NCBI GenBank assembly: GCA_028641055.1
Contig: CM054060.1
Coordinates: forward strand, 163,406,696-163,470,695
Source: Alopecurus myosuroides
Lineage: Eukaryota; Streptophyta; Magnoliopsida; Poales; Poaceae
Direction of reading: 5' to 3'
Length of the DNA stretch: 64,000 nucleotides
Shown: positions 42,373 to 54,912 of the stretch, one piece after another
How positions within the stretch are numbered: the stretch's first letter is position 1
How the letters are laid out: the number at the start of each line of letters is the position of its first letter
Notes under the pieces: model-generated
Seen by the model: only the letters and a program-made list of their open reading frames with translations
Database searches by the model: none
Told to the model about the DNA's origin: nothing
Program-made: the position numbers and the translations under genes

Positions 42373-42819
42373 ATGTCCTCTTTCAATTCTAGCATTGAGG
42401 ATTTCACCGCACGTCGTCTTCGACAAATCCAGCAAGACATCCACGAGGGTGCTTTCACGGGATGGGCGACGGAGGAAGAGATAGATGCAAGGAGGGAAGA
42501 CATGGTTAACAGTTTGAGGGAAGAGATCCGGAGGGTTGCACCAGCACCAACAAGGAACCCCACCTTTGTGGGATCTATTAACCCTTAGCGTCGCTACTCT
42601 CATAATGTGTAGGGGACCGTGCCTCAGGATCAAGAGACCAACGTGTTCCCTGTGATAGCTGAAGCACACCGGTTTGCCGATCAATTCTGCGAACAATATC
42701 GTATTCTCAAGGCCGAGGTAGCAATTCTGGAAGCGGAAAACATTGAGCTTCGTCATATCATCAAAGACTTTCTGACTCCTCTCCGAGTGATTCCACCTTC
42801 ACCACCACCGAAGAATTGA
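42373..42819 (+). pseudogene. E5 small post-pol ORF with coiled coil
   Basis: Begins MSSFNSSIEDFTARR in good start context after a 350-base GC-rich leader, runs in one frame to 42819, and is broken by two in-frame stops at about 42586 and 42610. The first half is acidic/Arg-rich and helical; the second has a leucine-zipper-like heptad pattern (AEVAILEAENIELRH). It occupies the position after integrase where some Athila elements carry an env-like ORF, but has no signal peptide or membrane segment. Similar short ORFs occur in cereal Athila families as I recall; function unknown. Confidence 0.6.
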
Positions 42820-44528
42820 TTCGTCATTGGTTTTGGCATCCCCTCGGCTTGTTCCAAGCTTGGGGGAGTGTCGCAGTATCACATCACGATCTTTCATCTT
42901 TTTACTTTTTCGGTAGAGTCATATCATGAGTAGATAGGTTATCATATAGGATGGTTTGCAGTATGGAAGTGTCTCTCCCTAGTTGGTTATCATTGTATCC
43001 GTTGCTGTGAGTTGCCGGTTTGAAATATTAATGAGAAGTTTCATCATTTACTTTCTATGCACATTATTTCAGTTTTCAACTTTTGTCATATGGTTGAACT
43101 TGCTATTGGTATTTGGTATAGCTCTAGAGATCATCAAGTTAATCTAGTTGGTTTGGGCAAACTTAGCTTGGGTCAGCAGAACTAATAATTTGAGTTGCTA
43201 GTATAAGAAAGAGGAATTTGCCTATTCACAAGTTAAGATCACTTGTGCTTTCAAAGAAGATTGCATGATTGGTTTCATCATATGTATATTTGTTTGTTTT
43301 CCTTCAAGTCTTATGCTTTCTACCCAGCCTTGCTAGCCAAAAACCCTGTACTGAGAGGGAATGCTTCTCGTGCATCCAAACCTTAAACCCAAAACCTTGC
43401 CATTTGTGTCCACCATACCTTCCTACATGTGGTATTTCACCGCCACCCAAGTAAATTGCTCATGTGCTACCTTTAAAACTTTCAAATTACTCCTGTTTTG
43501 TGCTCCTGTTTTAGCTCATGAGGACGCAAATAGAGAATCTTTATCTCACTTGTTGATTGGACTCACACACCTGGACTAGTGGCTTCATCCGCTTATCCAA
43601 ATGCTAGAAGAGCTCACAGCGGGGTTCCCAGCCCCAAATAATAATACAAATTCTCTTCACTCTTTTTGCCCCTGATTTATCAGTCAAAGCATAATTGTGT
43701 AAACAAAAGAGAAAGAGGGATGACCTTCTATACCAGTTGCGTACTTCTATAGGAGCCGCTCTTGTGAGTCTAGTTGGCTTGTGACGTACTATATTTTCTG
43801 TTTGCCATTCGTTGACATAAATATACACCTCTCAAAATTTAGACACTCCTCCACGGTTTGTGATTGTTGGCAGGCACCCCGAGGATTCAGTTAGCCATGA
43901 TTTCTGTAAGATGGATGGGAGGAGTGTCATGCATTTTATACCTCTGATTTTAAAATAAAAGCTCTAGCACATGAGTGGACAATGCTTTCCTCTGCGAAGG
44001 GCCTATCTTTTACTTTTATGTTGAGTTAGTAAACCCATTTGCTTCTATCTTCAGCAAGCATTTGAGTTGTTGTGATCACATCATCTATATGTTGATTTAT
44101 TCAATCATGTTTTCCATCCTTCTTTGTTTAGCACGTGCTTTATTATCTGAATGAATATTACTTTGAAAGCTATGAATCACTGTAAAAGAGTTGTTATAAT
44201 TAAACATGTTAAGCCCTACACTATAAACCTTGTTACAAAGACTTCAGCTAAGATAAGTATAATTTCATTAAATGTTCTCTGACCAAGAACGAAGTTTGCC
44301 ATCACCAATTTTGAATCTTTCTTTTGTGTCTTTGTTTGTGACTCCCTTTACTTGTTTCAAGTTAAGTTATATGAGAGGAAGTTGTTGTCTGTAATGATTG
44401 GTGCATAGGTAAATGTGATGCTTCTTGTCCGTATTTTATTTATCAACTCTTCACTCCATAAACCTGTGGTCATGTTTTCTCAGTTCAGTTTCGCTTGGGG
44501 ACAAGCGAGGTCTAAGCTTGGAGGGAGT
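42820..44528. other. E5 3' non-coding region
   Basis: 1.7 kb between the post-pol ORF and the 3' LTR with no recognisable coding sequence. It ends in the polypurine tract aagcttggagggagt (44514-44528). Confidence 0.75.
44514..44528 (+). promoter_or_regulatory. E5 polypurine tract
   Basis: aagcttggagggagt immediately before the 3' LTR. Confidence 0.8.
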
Positions 44529-46037
44529 TGATACGTCCATTTTGCATCACTATTTTATATCATAATTTTCTGTTATTCATCGATATATTTCATGTTGTGA
44601 TGCATCCATTATGTTATTTTATCTTATTTTGCATGTTTTATAATTTTTGGAGAATAAACACCGGGACCAGAAATCTGATGGAAAAAGGACCGTCGAGATA
44701 CCATATTTCGGAAGATCAGAAGAAGAAGGGGGACATCCAGGGGTTCCTGAAAGTTTAGAGGAGGAACCCAGCCAGAAGGAGAGCCAGAGGGGGGCCACCA
44801 GGGGCCCACACCTAGGGGTGGCGCGCCCCCTGGTCGCGCCACCTAGGGGTGTGGCCACCTTGGCCCACCTCTAGGGGTCATCTTTAGCGTGCTTGGCCCC
44901 CAGGGACCCAAAGCCTCATTCCATCTACGAAGAACTATTCCGCCGCTGCCGCGGGGCAGAAAACACCCAAGAAAGAAAAGCTCTCTGGCAGAGAGAAATC
45001 TGCGGGGAAATTCCTCTCCGGAGAGGGGAAATCACCGCCATCGTCACCGTCATTGCTTCGGGCATCATCAATATCGTCATCATCATCGTCATCACCACCA
45101 GCACCATCACCCTCATCATCCACTTTCATCCTGTTGTAACAATTAGGGGCCTCTATCGTTGTCTTGCATTAGATATCTCTCTTGGTGTGGATTACTTGTT
45201 AGTAGTTGATGCTTGTGAGATTTATCGGTGTTTGCACTTTATGACCAGATTGTTATCATCCATTATATCACCTCTGATTATGATCCATATGATGTCTTGT
45301 GAGTAGTTCGTGTTGTTCTTGAGGACATGGGAGAAGTCAAGTTGTTAGTAGTGAAGTAATGTTGAATAATATTTAATGTTTGATATTTAAGTTGTGGTGT
45401 TATATTCTCCTAGTGGTGTCATGTGAACGTCGACTACATGACACTTCACCATTTATGGGCCTAGGGGATGCATCGTGTATTTGGCTACTAATTGTGGGGT
45501 TGCCGGAGTGACAGAAACCTAAACCCCCGTTAGGAAACCATTACACGAGGGAGCGTAGGATCCCGGAGTTTAAAGTTGTGGTTAGATTTATTTCTTAATT
45601 ACTTTCTTGTAGTTGCGGATGCTTGCAAGGGGTATAATCACAAGTATGTATTAGTCTTGGATGGGACGGTACATTAGCATAGGTTCACCCACACAACACT
45701 TATCAAAACACCTAACATTATTCAGCTGCATGGAACAAAAGCACTTGACAGAAACCTCTCGTGTGTCCTCGAGAATGGTTGTTAATCATAAGTAAACCTA
45801 CCGGCTTGTCCTTTGCTGAAGAAAGGATTGGGCCACTTGCTGCAATTATTACTACTTCATTTTATTTACTCGCACTTTATTTATCTGCAATATAAAGAAA
45901 CCCTACAAATCTATTTTCTAGTACTTTCAGTTATTCCTTCATCGAAACTGCTTGTCAACACCTTCTGCTCCTTGTTGGGTTCGACACTCTTATTTATCAA
46001 AAGTACTACGATACACCCCTATACTTGTGGGTCATAA
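44529..46037 (+). repeat. E5 3' LTR
   Basis: 1509 bp, TGATACGTCC...GTCATAA. The final CA has become AA. Followed by target duplication aggag. It shares the TCA-rich stretch (about 45030-45130) with the 5' LTR. Confidence 0.9.
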
Positions 46038-46042
46038 AGGAG
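46038..46042. repeat. Target site duplication aggag, right of E5
   Basis: Matches 35699-35703; LINE coding sequence resumes directly after it. Confidence 0.92.
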
Positions 46043-47460
46043 TATCGGAATTACCTCTCCACATACATTGTCTCAAAACCCTGTCCAGCTGCTTAGTCAG
46101 ACCAACATGCAATTGCAGAGTGCAAAGAAAATGGGTAGGCATAGAGGCTAAAGCTGAATTGATCAATTGAAGTCTTGCACCCTATGAAAGGAAATTAGAA
46201 CTGACAGAGAGTCTCCTTTCTACTGTACACACCAAAGGCATAAGTTCTTGGATTTTGGGTATGGAAGTTCCCAAAGGAAGTCCCAGACAAGTAAAAGGCA
46301 TTCTCCCTAACTGACATCCAAAAGCATGCACTAAAGATTCAATGTCTCCTTCAGGCACATTTATAGGGATTAAGTTGGATTTGTCATAATTTATTTTGAG
46401 GCCAGTGGAAGCTGAATAAAGTTGTAATTCCTCTTTAAGAATCCTTAATTGCTCCACCTCAGCAGGCATGATAAGCAGAGTATCATCAGCATAGTGAATG
46501 ATTGGGAAATCAGGGTCATTAGTGACAATGGGCAATGAAATACTCCCATGTGCCAAGAGATTATTGACTACAGATTGCAAAAAATCAGAGCCAAACACGT
46601 ACAATAGGGGAGACAAAGGATCCCTCTGCCTAACACCTCTCCTGCACAGAAACTCATTTCCAGGGATACGATTCAATAACACAGTAGAGGTTCCTGTAGA
46701 TAACACATTCCTGGCCCAATCAAGCCACTTGTTGTTAAAACCTTTGTGTTTCATAATCAGAAGAAGAGCATCATGTTCCACAGTATCAAATGCTTTAGCA
46801 AAATCCAATTTTAGAATAACAATGGGCTTCTTGGAACATTGATAGAGATAAATATACTCAAAAGCCCAAGCTAGGAAATCTTGAATAGACCTACCATGCA
46901 AAAACCCATATTGGTTTTCGTGAATGCATTTTTAAATCACTTTCTGCAATCTATTAGCCACCAACTTGGTTAAGAACTTCATGCAAACATTGGTTAAAGA
47001 GATAGGCCTAAAATCATTCACAGAAATAGGGGCAACCACCTTAGGCACCAGAGTAATATAGGAGCTCTTGATACTCTGAAGACTCAACAGACCAGAGTGA
47101 AAGTCCTCAGCTAGTTTGAAAAATTCTGGCTTGATAGTATTCCAAAATTTCTTTAAAAATAATCCATTAATTCCATCAGGACCAGGTTCTCTATCAGGAG
47201 GCATGGAATTAACCACCTCTTCCATTTCCTTACGAGAAAAAGGCATAGTCAGCTCCTCTAAACCTTCCACTGCCTCAATAATATTGGATAGATCAAATTT
47301 CATGTCAATGCCTTTAGATTTCCCCATCCTCTCCTTAAAGCTAGAGTAAAATAAAGTATCTATGGAATCATGATCAGAAACCTCTAGCCCATTACTATCC
47401 TTCAGAAAGTCAATGCTATTTTTTCTAAATCTCTCAGTGGCCATAGCATAAAAGAATTTA
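46043..47460 (-). pseudogene. LINE reverse transcriptase (ORF2, middle)
   Basis: Non-LTR reverse transcriptase. The 47444-46932 part has MPPDREPGPDGINGLF and VNDFRPISLTNVCMKF; a stop near 46932 interrupts it; the 46901-46182 part has ILKLDFAKAFDTVEHDALL, GVRQRDPLSPLLYVF and HYADDTLLIM (46480-46497). Further frame breaks near 46180 lead into the post-RT region that continues beyond E5. The catalytic YADD is preserved, but the frame is not. Confidence 0.92.
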
Positions 47461-47578
47461 GTGTTATCCTCCCCCTGTTTGATCCATCTAATTGTGCATC
47501 TTTTCCTCCAATAATTTCACTCAACAAGCAACAGTTACTCCAAATGCAACTTGACAATTTTCCTAAAGTTAAATTCTC

Positions 47579-48545
47579 TTAAAAATAGGGGTCTATTCTC
47601 TTGCAGAATATCCAGGCGGGATAAAACTTTATAGCAATTCTGAATAATATCTTTGATAGTAGAAATACTACTATGCCATTTTTAAGATCATATCTAAGCC
47701 TTTTAAGCTTACTGGATAAAACTATGAAGCTATTATTCTTGAAGACCTCCTTCTTCCAAGAGGTGGCCACACAATCAGAAAATCCAGGCATGTCCACCCA
47801 ATAATTATCAAATATGAAAATTCTTGCCTTTGGGATTGCAGTGTGAATTTGAATTACACAAGGAACATGATCAAAACCATGATGAGCTAGAGGAAAAAAC
47901 CATTGAATCAGGATAAGCAGCAATCCAGCTAGAAGAGGTTAAAAACCAGTCTAGTTGTTCCAAGAGAGGTCCCCTTTGCATATTGGACCAAGTGTAAGCT
48001 TTCCCTTTAAGAGGCAAATCAAGTAGGCCAAGGTGACCAATGATTTCATTAAAAGGAACATATCATAAACATCCCCTACCTGTCTATTCTTGTTCTCCTC
48101 TGATCGAATAAAATTGAAATCACCAACCAAAAGCCAGTTATCATTAACAGGAATTTGCAAATTAAAAAGCCAGACCACAAAATCCAATCTGTCATTGCCT
48201 TGACAAGGACCATAAATTCCAACAAAAGTTCAATTTGAATTATTGTCCTTAGATGTGAAATTAATTAAAAAAATACCATATTTTTTAACTTCCACCATCT
48301 TCCCCTCATAAATAGGAGAGTTCCAAAGCACAATTATACCGCCAGAGGAACCAACAGAAGGAGAGAAAACAAAATAATCATATTTCTTAGGGCTAAATTT
48401 CCTCATGAGCTTCCAGTTGAAGGATTCACATTTAGTTTCTTGCAGACAAATAATATCACAGTCACATTCATCAATTTTTGATCTCACTTCAATTTGTCTT
48501 AAATCAGAGTTTAAACCTCTTACATTCCAGCACAAAATCTTCCAT
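47579..48545 (-). pseudogene. LINE endonuclease (ORF2, N-terminal)
   Basis: Exonuclease-endonuclease-phosphatase type domain that nicks target DNA. Start region MCWNVRGLNSDLRQIEV with CDIICLQETKCESF (48535-48230), then LLVGDFNFIRSEENKN (about 48170-48090), and the C-terminal HGFDHVPCVIQIH block (about 47880). Interrupted by a stop near 48230 and frameshifts near 48190 and 47930. The conserved SDHxP-type motif reads FDHVP. Confidence 0.88.
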
Positions 48546-48869
48546 TTTCTACATAGCTTGGTACAAATTAAAAACTAGCAAAATAACACTTCCAAGTCTT
48601 TGCACATAATACAAAGAGCCAACAACATCAGTACTAAAAGGACAAAAGGCACCTAGCCAGATAAGATCAACAGACAAACATGGCCATGGTGACACAGAAG
48701 GGCTAATTAGCAGGGGTAACCAAATCCTATATGACCATAGATGCTTAATTATCATTTCTTGAGTCAGAGGAGCTAGGGTGAGTAGAGCCAGCATCAATAT
48801 TCTCCTTGGATAATTTTTCCTTGTCTATACCTAATTTCAGACCATATCTCTGCATCACATCAAGAGAAG

Positions 48870-49257
48870 TTTCTGGAAAGTTTATCTTGCCCCGTTTGTT
48901 TGAGTCAACATTTCCCCCCTAGGCTACAGTCTGATCAAACAAAAGCAACTTATCTCTTGTCCTTTTCTTGGTCTTGGTCCGCACTTCAAGCACTGGAATG
49001 GTCCTAAACCCATTATCCTTGAGGGCACTCCTTGTAAACCTCCTCTCAGCTGGTTTAACCGACTAAACAAACTTCCCCTTGGCTTTCCTCCCCTTCTTGG
49101 ATACAGGAGAGGGAGCAAATATCATAGGGGAATCAAGCTCAGGAGAATCAGTCTCCACAGGGACACAACTGGCAACCCTTTTACTAACAATCAGTGCCCA
49201 AGATTTTGCTTGAGAAGTTGAGGAGCTGGGTTCCTGATTCATCATAAACGTATCCAT
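48870..49257 (-). pseudogene. LINE ORF1, C-terminal remnant
   Basis: Short minus-strand coding remnant (SWALIVSKRVASCV, KKGRKAKGKFV), a stop, then RFTRSALKDNGFRTIPV and YGLKLGIDKEKLSKENI. The basic/Arg-rich tail upstream of the endonuclease is what plant L1 ORF1 proteins show at their C-terminus. The RNA-binding part is missing. Confidence 0.6.
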
Positions 49258-50651
49258 AATTTATGATGTTCCATGCTTGTTTTATATCCAATACCTTTAT
49301 GTTTTCACATGTTTTCCTTCGTTTTACGGACGTTTTCATGGACTAACCTATTGACAAGATGCCACAGAGCCAGTTCCTGTTTTCTGCTGTTTTTAGTTTC
49401 AGAAAAGTTGTTTTGGAAATATTCTCGGATTTGGACGATTCAAAAGCCAAAAGTCTGAGAATTCACGGAGGGTGAAGGAAGTCTAAAGGAGACCCAGAGG
49501 GGGGCCACGGAGCCCCCACACCATGCCTGGGTGCGGGTGGGCCCCTGTCCGCGCCGAGAGGTGGTGTGGGCCCCTCGTGCGCCCACCGCCATCGCCCTTT
49601 AGCCTATATATGCCCCGATGCATAAACCCTAAATATTTCGGCCTCCTTCCACGAAATGTTCTGTAGCTCCGCCGCTGTCGCCGACAAGTTTCGGGGGACA
49701 AAAATCTCTGTTCCGGCACCCTGCCGGGACGGGGAAGTGCCCCCGGAGTCATCTCCATCGACTCCACCGCCATCTTTATCACCGTTGTTGTCTCCTAGGA
49801 TGAGGAGGGAGTAGTTCTCCCCGGGGCTGAGGGCTCTACCGGTAGCTATGTGTTTCATCTCTCTCTCCCATGGCGTGATCTTTATGTGATCATGAGCTTT
49901 GTAATCTAGTTGAATAAGTAGATGTTACTCTTCATCTGTTATGCTACTCAAGTGGTTTTGTTATGAGATCTCCGTAAACACTTTGATCATGGTGTAAAGG
50001 TGACAGTGTGTGCACCGTGTGGTTTAGCATGATATTTATATCTTGTGTTGGATGACCCTATGAAATTGTGGCGTTTGTTTAGTACTAATTTGGGGCGCTC
50101 ATCATGACAGCGTGGGGTGCCCTAGAGAGGGAATACAGACTTGAGGAATGTTGTTACAGCCCTACGCATGGATTGGTGTTTGGTATCCGACCGGAGAGTG
50201 GTTTGGAGTAGCATAGTGAAGAGATGATATTTATGCATTCAATTATGTTATTAGTGTTGAGAGTGTCCACTAGTGAAAGTAGGATCCCTATGCCTTGTTT
50301 CCAAGCATTGAAACACAATTTACAATCAGTTCTGGTACACGTTTGCTTGCTTCCATTTTTTTCAGATTGCTATTATCACTTATAAACATCCATATTACTT
50401 GTATTTCACTCTCTCTTCGCTGAACTAGTGCACCTATACAACTGACAATTGTATTAGGTGTGTTGGGGGACACAAGAGACTTCTTGTTTCATAATTGCAG
50501 GGTTGCTTGAGAGAGATACCTTTGACCTCTTCCTCCCTGAGTTCGATAAACCTTGGGTGATCCACTTAAGGGAAACTTGCTGCTGTTCTACAAACCTCTG
50601 CACTTGGAGGCCCAACAATGTCTACAAGAATAGAAGCGTGCGTAGACATCA
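49258..50651 (+). repeat. E7 5' LTR (Athila type), first bases missing
   Basis: About 1394 bp, ending gtagacatca before the primer site. The visible start (ataatttatgatgttcc and the preceding aacgtatcc) fits the family pattern in which an LTR opens TGATACGTC; those opening bases are replaced by LINE sequence. A GC-rich promoter area precedes TATATAT at 49605. The E6 LTR tail (32698-33449) matches its last 730 bases. Confidence 0.82.
49605..49611 (+). promoter_or_regulatory. TATA box of E7 LTR
   Basis: tatatat in the context agcctatatatgcccc. Confidence 0.7.
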
Positions 50652-50661
50652 AGCTCTTTTC

Positions 50662-50679
50662 TGGCGATGTTGCTGGGGA
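50662..50679 (+). promoter_or_regulatory. E7 primer binding site, decayed tRNA-Asp type
   Basis: tggcgatgttgctgggga, three changes from the tRNA-Asp-complementary consensus, ten bases after the LTR. Confidence 0.75.
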
Positions 50680-50845
50680 GGTAAGGTAAAAGGTACTCAC
50701 ATCCTCCACGAGTGCTCGAATTTATTTCCTTTAGATTCTGCAATTATATCTTTTTGGTTCTTGTTTTTATTTTCACTAGTTAGTCTTATTTTTACTTGTT
50801 GCTTCTTTTTATTTTTATTAGTTGGTCTTAATGGAAAACAAAAAA

Positions 50846-52872
50846 AATATGAGAGAGCTTTATTTGCATGATGGTAGCAATGTTATTAGCATTAATTCTT
50901 TGTATACCATTTTTTCTAATGCTATGGAAAAGTCTAAGCTTGGGGAAGCTTGTTTTTATAATCTTTTTAATTCCCCGGCTTTAGAGGAGAAAATTTGCTC
51001 TGATGATACTTTATCTCCCATATGTGATAAATCTAATGATTCTTGTGATATTTTAAATCCTCCTCCTGAAAGTATTCCTTTTAAAATACCTATGAAAATT
51101 GTTGAACATGTCACGAATAACTGCTATTTTGGAGATGGAACTGTCCATCCTAGTGATCATTTACTCTTTATACATGAATTATGCGGGTTGTTCAAGTGTG
51201 CGGGTATTTCAATGGACCAAGTCGAGGCTATTCTATTTGTCACTTAAGGACAAAGCAAGGGAGTGGTATGAGCTACAATATGATCCTCATCATTTGGAGT
51301 GGAAGGAGCTTGAATCTCTATTTTACTCTAAATTTTATTCTTCTCATGAACTGTATTTAGATAGGAATTACATTTATAATTTTTGGCCTCATGATGGAGA
51401 AAGCATTGCTCAATCTTGGGGAAGACTGAAGACATTAATACTCAAATGTCCTAACCATGATCTTTGTGAGGAAATAATTGTTACTAATTTTTATGCAAGG
51501 CTTTCAGGACATTACAGGGATTATCTAGATGCATGTTTAGAGGGTTCTTTCTCAAGTAAGAAGGTTGAAGCGAAATGGGATCTTCTTGAAACAGTTCAAC
51601 CCAATAATGAAGGTTGGAATAACGACAAAGGTAAAGAATCAGGTATAAACTATGAGTATGATTGCATTAAGTCTTTCGCTGAAACTGCTGATTTTCAAGA
51701 GCTTAGTGCTAAATATGGTCTTGATCCTCAAATGATTGTTGGTTGGTATATATCCTTTTCTTCTTATATTAATGTTCCTAAAGAAAATGGGGACATACAT
51801 CATGAACCTTTTAAAGACACTTGCATGAAAAATGAAATTGTTATTAATGATTGCAATGAACATGATCAAACTTCTGAAAGTACTATTTCTTATAAGCATG
51901 TTAATTTTTGTGGAGCACCTAGACCTTGTGAAAAGAATCAAATCAAAGAATAATATAACATCCATCATAGGAATGAAAAAACTAGAAAGTGGGATAGGGA
52001 TTTAGATGATCTTGGTAAAAACGTTTGTGCCCTCTATCCTTTTATTTGTGAACTTTGCTGTAAAGTGGGTCATTTCAATTTTCAATGCTCAGGCTGTAAT
52101 AATAACCATTAGAATCCTATGAGTACTGCAAGTTTGTACTATGATGACATGATCACTCCTAATCAGCATGATGAACTTACATTATTTTAGGGGTGTGAAG
52201 AGTTATCAAGAAAAACTTCTTTGGTAGATATGAGTGCTCTTGATATGAATAGTGTCATGCATGGTTTTCATCTTTATTGTGTTAATAATTGTCACGTAAA
52301 TACTTACATACAAAATATTTTAAAAGAGGAGACTTTACCAAAATAAGACATTGCTAATATTTGTTTTCATCTTATTAATGAAGAGGAGGAATCCTCCAAG
52401 GTTTTTTATAATGTTTCTGACAATAAACCAGTGTATGTGGAGAAGCTTACTTTCAAGCCTCTCCCTCCTATAGAGAGGAAGAATAACAAGAGGACTAAAA
52501 GGAGAGAGGTAACGGTATCTCTCCCTAAGCATGTTGCTCCTATTATAGTCTTCGATGAGTCTGAACTCGATGATTTTACTATGCCTGTTATTTATGAAAG
52601 TGATCATGATTGGGAGAAACACACTACTTTTGATATTGAAAATATCTTTGGTATCAATTCTGAAAATGATGATAATTGTTGTACTATTAGTACCATCTAT
52701 GTTCCTTCCAATGATGATATAGTAAGCTCTGAGCTTGTGGATGGTGTGTTTGAAAATCCCTTTGCTACTGATGATTATATTGATACATCTCTTTCTAGTA
52801 AAAATGATGATATGTTTACAAATGAATGCACTTTGGAAGATAACTATTCTATTGCTTATGATGATACCATGC
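50846..52872 (+). pseudogene. E7 Gag and acidic extension, copy A, part before E8
   Basis: Gag of the E6/E7 family: MRELYLHDGSNV, capsid block GDGTVHPSDHLLFIHE and NYIYNFWPHDGES, a CCHC knuckle (CELCCKVGHFNFQC, about 52047-52088), then a Lys/Arg-rich patch and an acidic Asp-rich stretch (ESELDDFTMPV). A frameshift near 51225 separates 50846-51247 from 51238-52872; TAA/TAG stops at about 51951, 52110, 52187 and 52345 break the rest. The frame continues past E8 at 60326. A fusion of Gag with this tail, with no protease or pol, is unusual. Confidence 0.82.
52868..52872. repeat. Target site duplication catgc, left of E8
   Basis: catgc precedes the E8 5' LTR and recurs at 60321-60325. Confidence 0.95.
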
Positions 52873-54584
52873 TGATGCATGTAAAATGCACAGATGAATT
52901 TTGCATATTTTCACATGGTTTTCTATTACATATTGCATCATATAAGGGTGTAATTCAATGTTTTATAGTATTTTGGGGTTAAATTACAAAGTCCCCCAAC
53001 TTTTATGGAATTAACCCTGCCTGTCAGAAACCCCGTTTTCTATATTTTTGACGTTTCAGGTGGCAAACTTCCGCGAAATCACCTGAAAATCTTCGGGGGT
53101 CATTTTCTTGGAAGGAGAAGACTTGCGGGCGAAGGATCCACAAGAATTGGGCAAGGAAGCCCAAAAGAGGACCCTCCACGCGGCCATATTCCTTGGCCGC
53201 GTGAGAGGCCCCCTTTTGGCCCCTGTGGCCCCAATTCCTTCCATCTTCGACTTACCGACTCAGTCTTGACCTAAAACCGACTATAAAAAGGGTCCCCCCG
53301 TACCCTTACGGAGAAGAGCGCCGCCGAAACACCGAAACACCGAAACAGAGACCAGAAGTTCCAGATTGAAGGGGGAAAACTCCGGCGGGGCGCCGCCGGT
53401 GTGATCTCCTACCCCTCCAACGTCATCTCCATCGACATCTCCATGAAGAGGGAGTAGTCCACCCCAGGGCTATGGGTTTGTGGAAGTAGCACTTGTATCT
53501 CTCTCTCTATGTGCTTCACTAATTAGATCCGTATGAGCTGCCTCACATGATTACGGGCACCGTTGTAATTCCTATGTGGTGGATCTTTTCTATGAGTTAT
53601 TGAATCTGAGATTGCAATTGTTTCTCTTGAGTTATTTGAGTAGATTTATCTTATGTACCCCGTTCTTATTTGCTAGCTTTGATCAATCTAGTTCTTGAGA
53701 GCGTGTGTGGGGTGATGGGTGCATTAGTTGGAGTAACGGGGGGTGTCTAGTGCTGTGAAAGTAACAGAAGTTCAGCGATTCACTTAGGTTTTGTTAAACC
53801 TTTCTTAGTTACCTCACTAGGGATAAAAAGGAGTACCTTGTTACCGGGGATTTTAAGTGACACTAATCAATCTCCATGACTAGATCTAGCAAGTTCTTAC
53901 TTCAACTTCATGTCACATTGCTTAAAGCTATACTCTGGTTTTTCCTTAATTATCGAGGTGTTATGATTTATTTTGCATCTTGGTGGAGTATAAGAGGGAT
54001 CAATATGACCGTAGAGATTTCTATGCTAGGACGTGATGCCCATATGAAAGTACTCAATGTTAAACATGTTATTGTAATCTCACATGTAATTCTTTATGTC
54101 CACCGTCTACTACTTTATTTTAGAGAATGCAAGTGTGAAACCATGAACCCCGGTCCTATTTTAATTATAAGAAAACACTCTAGTTACTTTGCTGCAATTT
54201 ACTTTACTTGCACTTTACTTTACTTGCATCTCCAATTCGAATTTACATTATCTCCATCACCACTTGCATCACAAAAATACAAAAACAATCCATTGCATAT
54301 TTATTTTCTCATTTGCATTTAGTAGTAGATTTAATTATTGCACATTTAATTTCAGTTTTGCATTGCAATTTAGAAGTCTCACACCTTGTGCTTGACAACC
54401 ACTTGGTGAGGTTGAGGGCACAAAACTCTCTATTTGTTTGCAGGATCCTGGAGGAAGCTTGGAAGACAACTGCTGAAATACTGGCTCCCCAAGAGTTCGA
54501 TATAAACCCTCGAGTCACCCTCGTGGGGAAGAAGGCTTGCCACTAGCTACACACTCTGCACTTGGAGTCTCAACCTAGCCATCA
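52873..54584 (+). repeat. E8 5' LTR (1712 bp)
   Basis: TGATGCATG...TAGCCATCA, paired with 58609-60320. TATA box at 53282. ORFs within it recur in the 3' copy and are not genes. Confidence 0.95.
53282..53289 (+). promoter_or_regulatory. TATA box of E8 5' LTR
   Basis: tataaaaa in gactataaaaagggtc, about 410 bases into the LTR. Confidence 0.75.
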
Positions 54585-54594
54585 AGCGTTTTTC

Positions 54595-54612
54595 TGGCGC
54601 CGTTGCCGGGGA
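54595..54612 (+). promoter_or_regulatory. E8 primer binding site, tRNA-Asp type
   Basis: tggcgccgttgccgggga, a perfect match to the tRNA-Asp type, ten bases after the LTR. Confidence 0.9.
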
Positions 54613-54912
54613 GCCATAGGTGAAGGAGTTGTCCAAGGGAGCTCACAAGAAGTCTTCATCACCAACAAGGTGTGCAAACGCCTAAGCTTGGGGAGGTTGC
54701 ACCTACGTGAGTACCGTCCTTTCTATCTCCACCTTCTTTCAAGTAGATTGTTTTGTTTCTTGTCTTGTTTTTGTTTTGTCTTGCATATTTTATTTTAGTT
54801 TGCATTTTAGTTTTGCATTTAGTTATCTAGTTTATTTTAGTATTTAGAATTTGCTTAGTTACTTTACTTTTGTTTTGCATAAAAAACTAAAAACTACATA
54901 AAAACTTGGAAA

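Larger units (their letters stand above)
35704..46037 (+). mobile_element. E5: complete but defective Athila-lineage LTR retrotransposon
   Basis: A 10,334-bp element with LTRs of 1488 and 1509 bp starting TGATACGTCC, target duplication aggag, a perfect tRNA-Asp-type primer site, gag, protease, reverse transcriptase, RNase H, integrase, and a small ORF after pol in the position where some Athila elements carry env-like genes. It inserted into the LINE. Several frameshifts and stops disable the polyprotein, and the LTRs differ by substitutions and indels, so it is clearly older than E2. Confidence 0.93.
46043..49257 (-). mobile_element. LINE (L1 clade), main part, 5'-truncated
   Basis: Minus-strand body of the LINE split by E5. 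Reading from 49257 leftward: the C-terminal end of ORF1, an apurinic-type endonuclease, then reverse transcriptase. The element joins E7 LTR sequence at 49257 without a full ORF1 or 5' UTR, so it is 5'-truncated. Combined length is about 4.4 kb against the roughly 6 kb usual for plant L1 elements. Confidence 0.88.

Noticed and set aside
54208..54546. 112-codon ORF in E8 LTR with a counterpart near 59925-60260
   Set aside because: Present in both LTRs; no domain; part of the LTR sequence.
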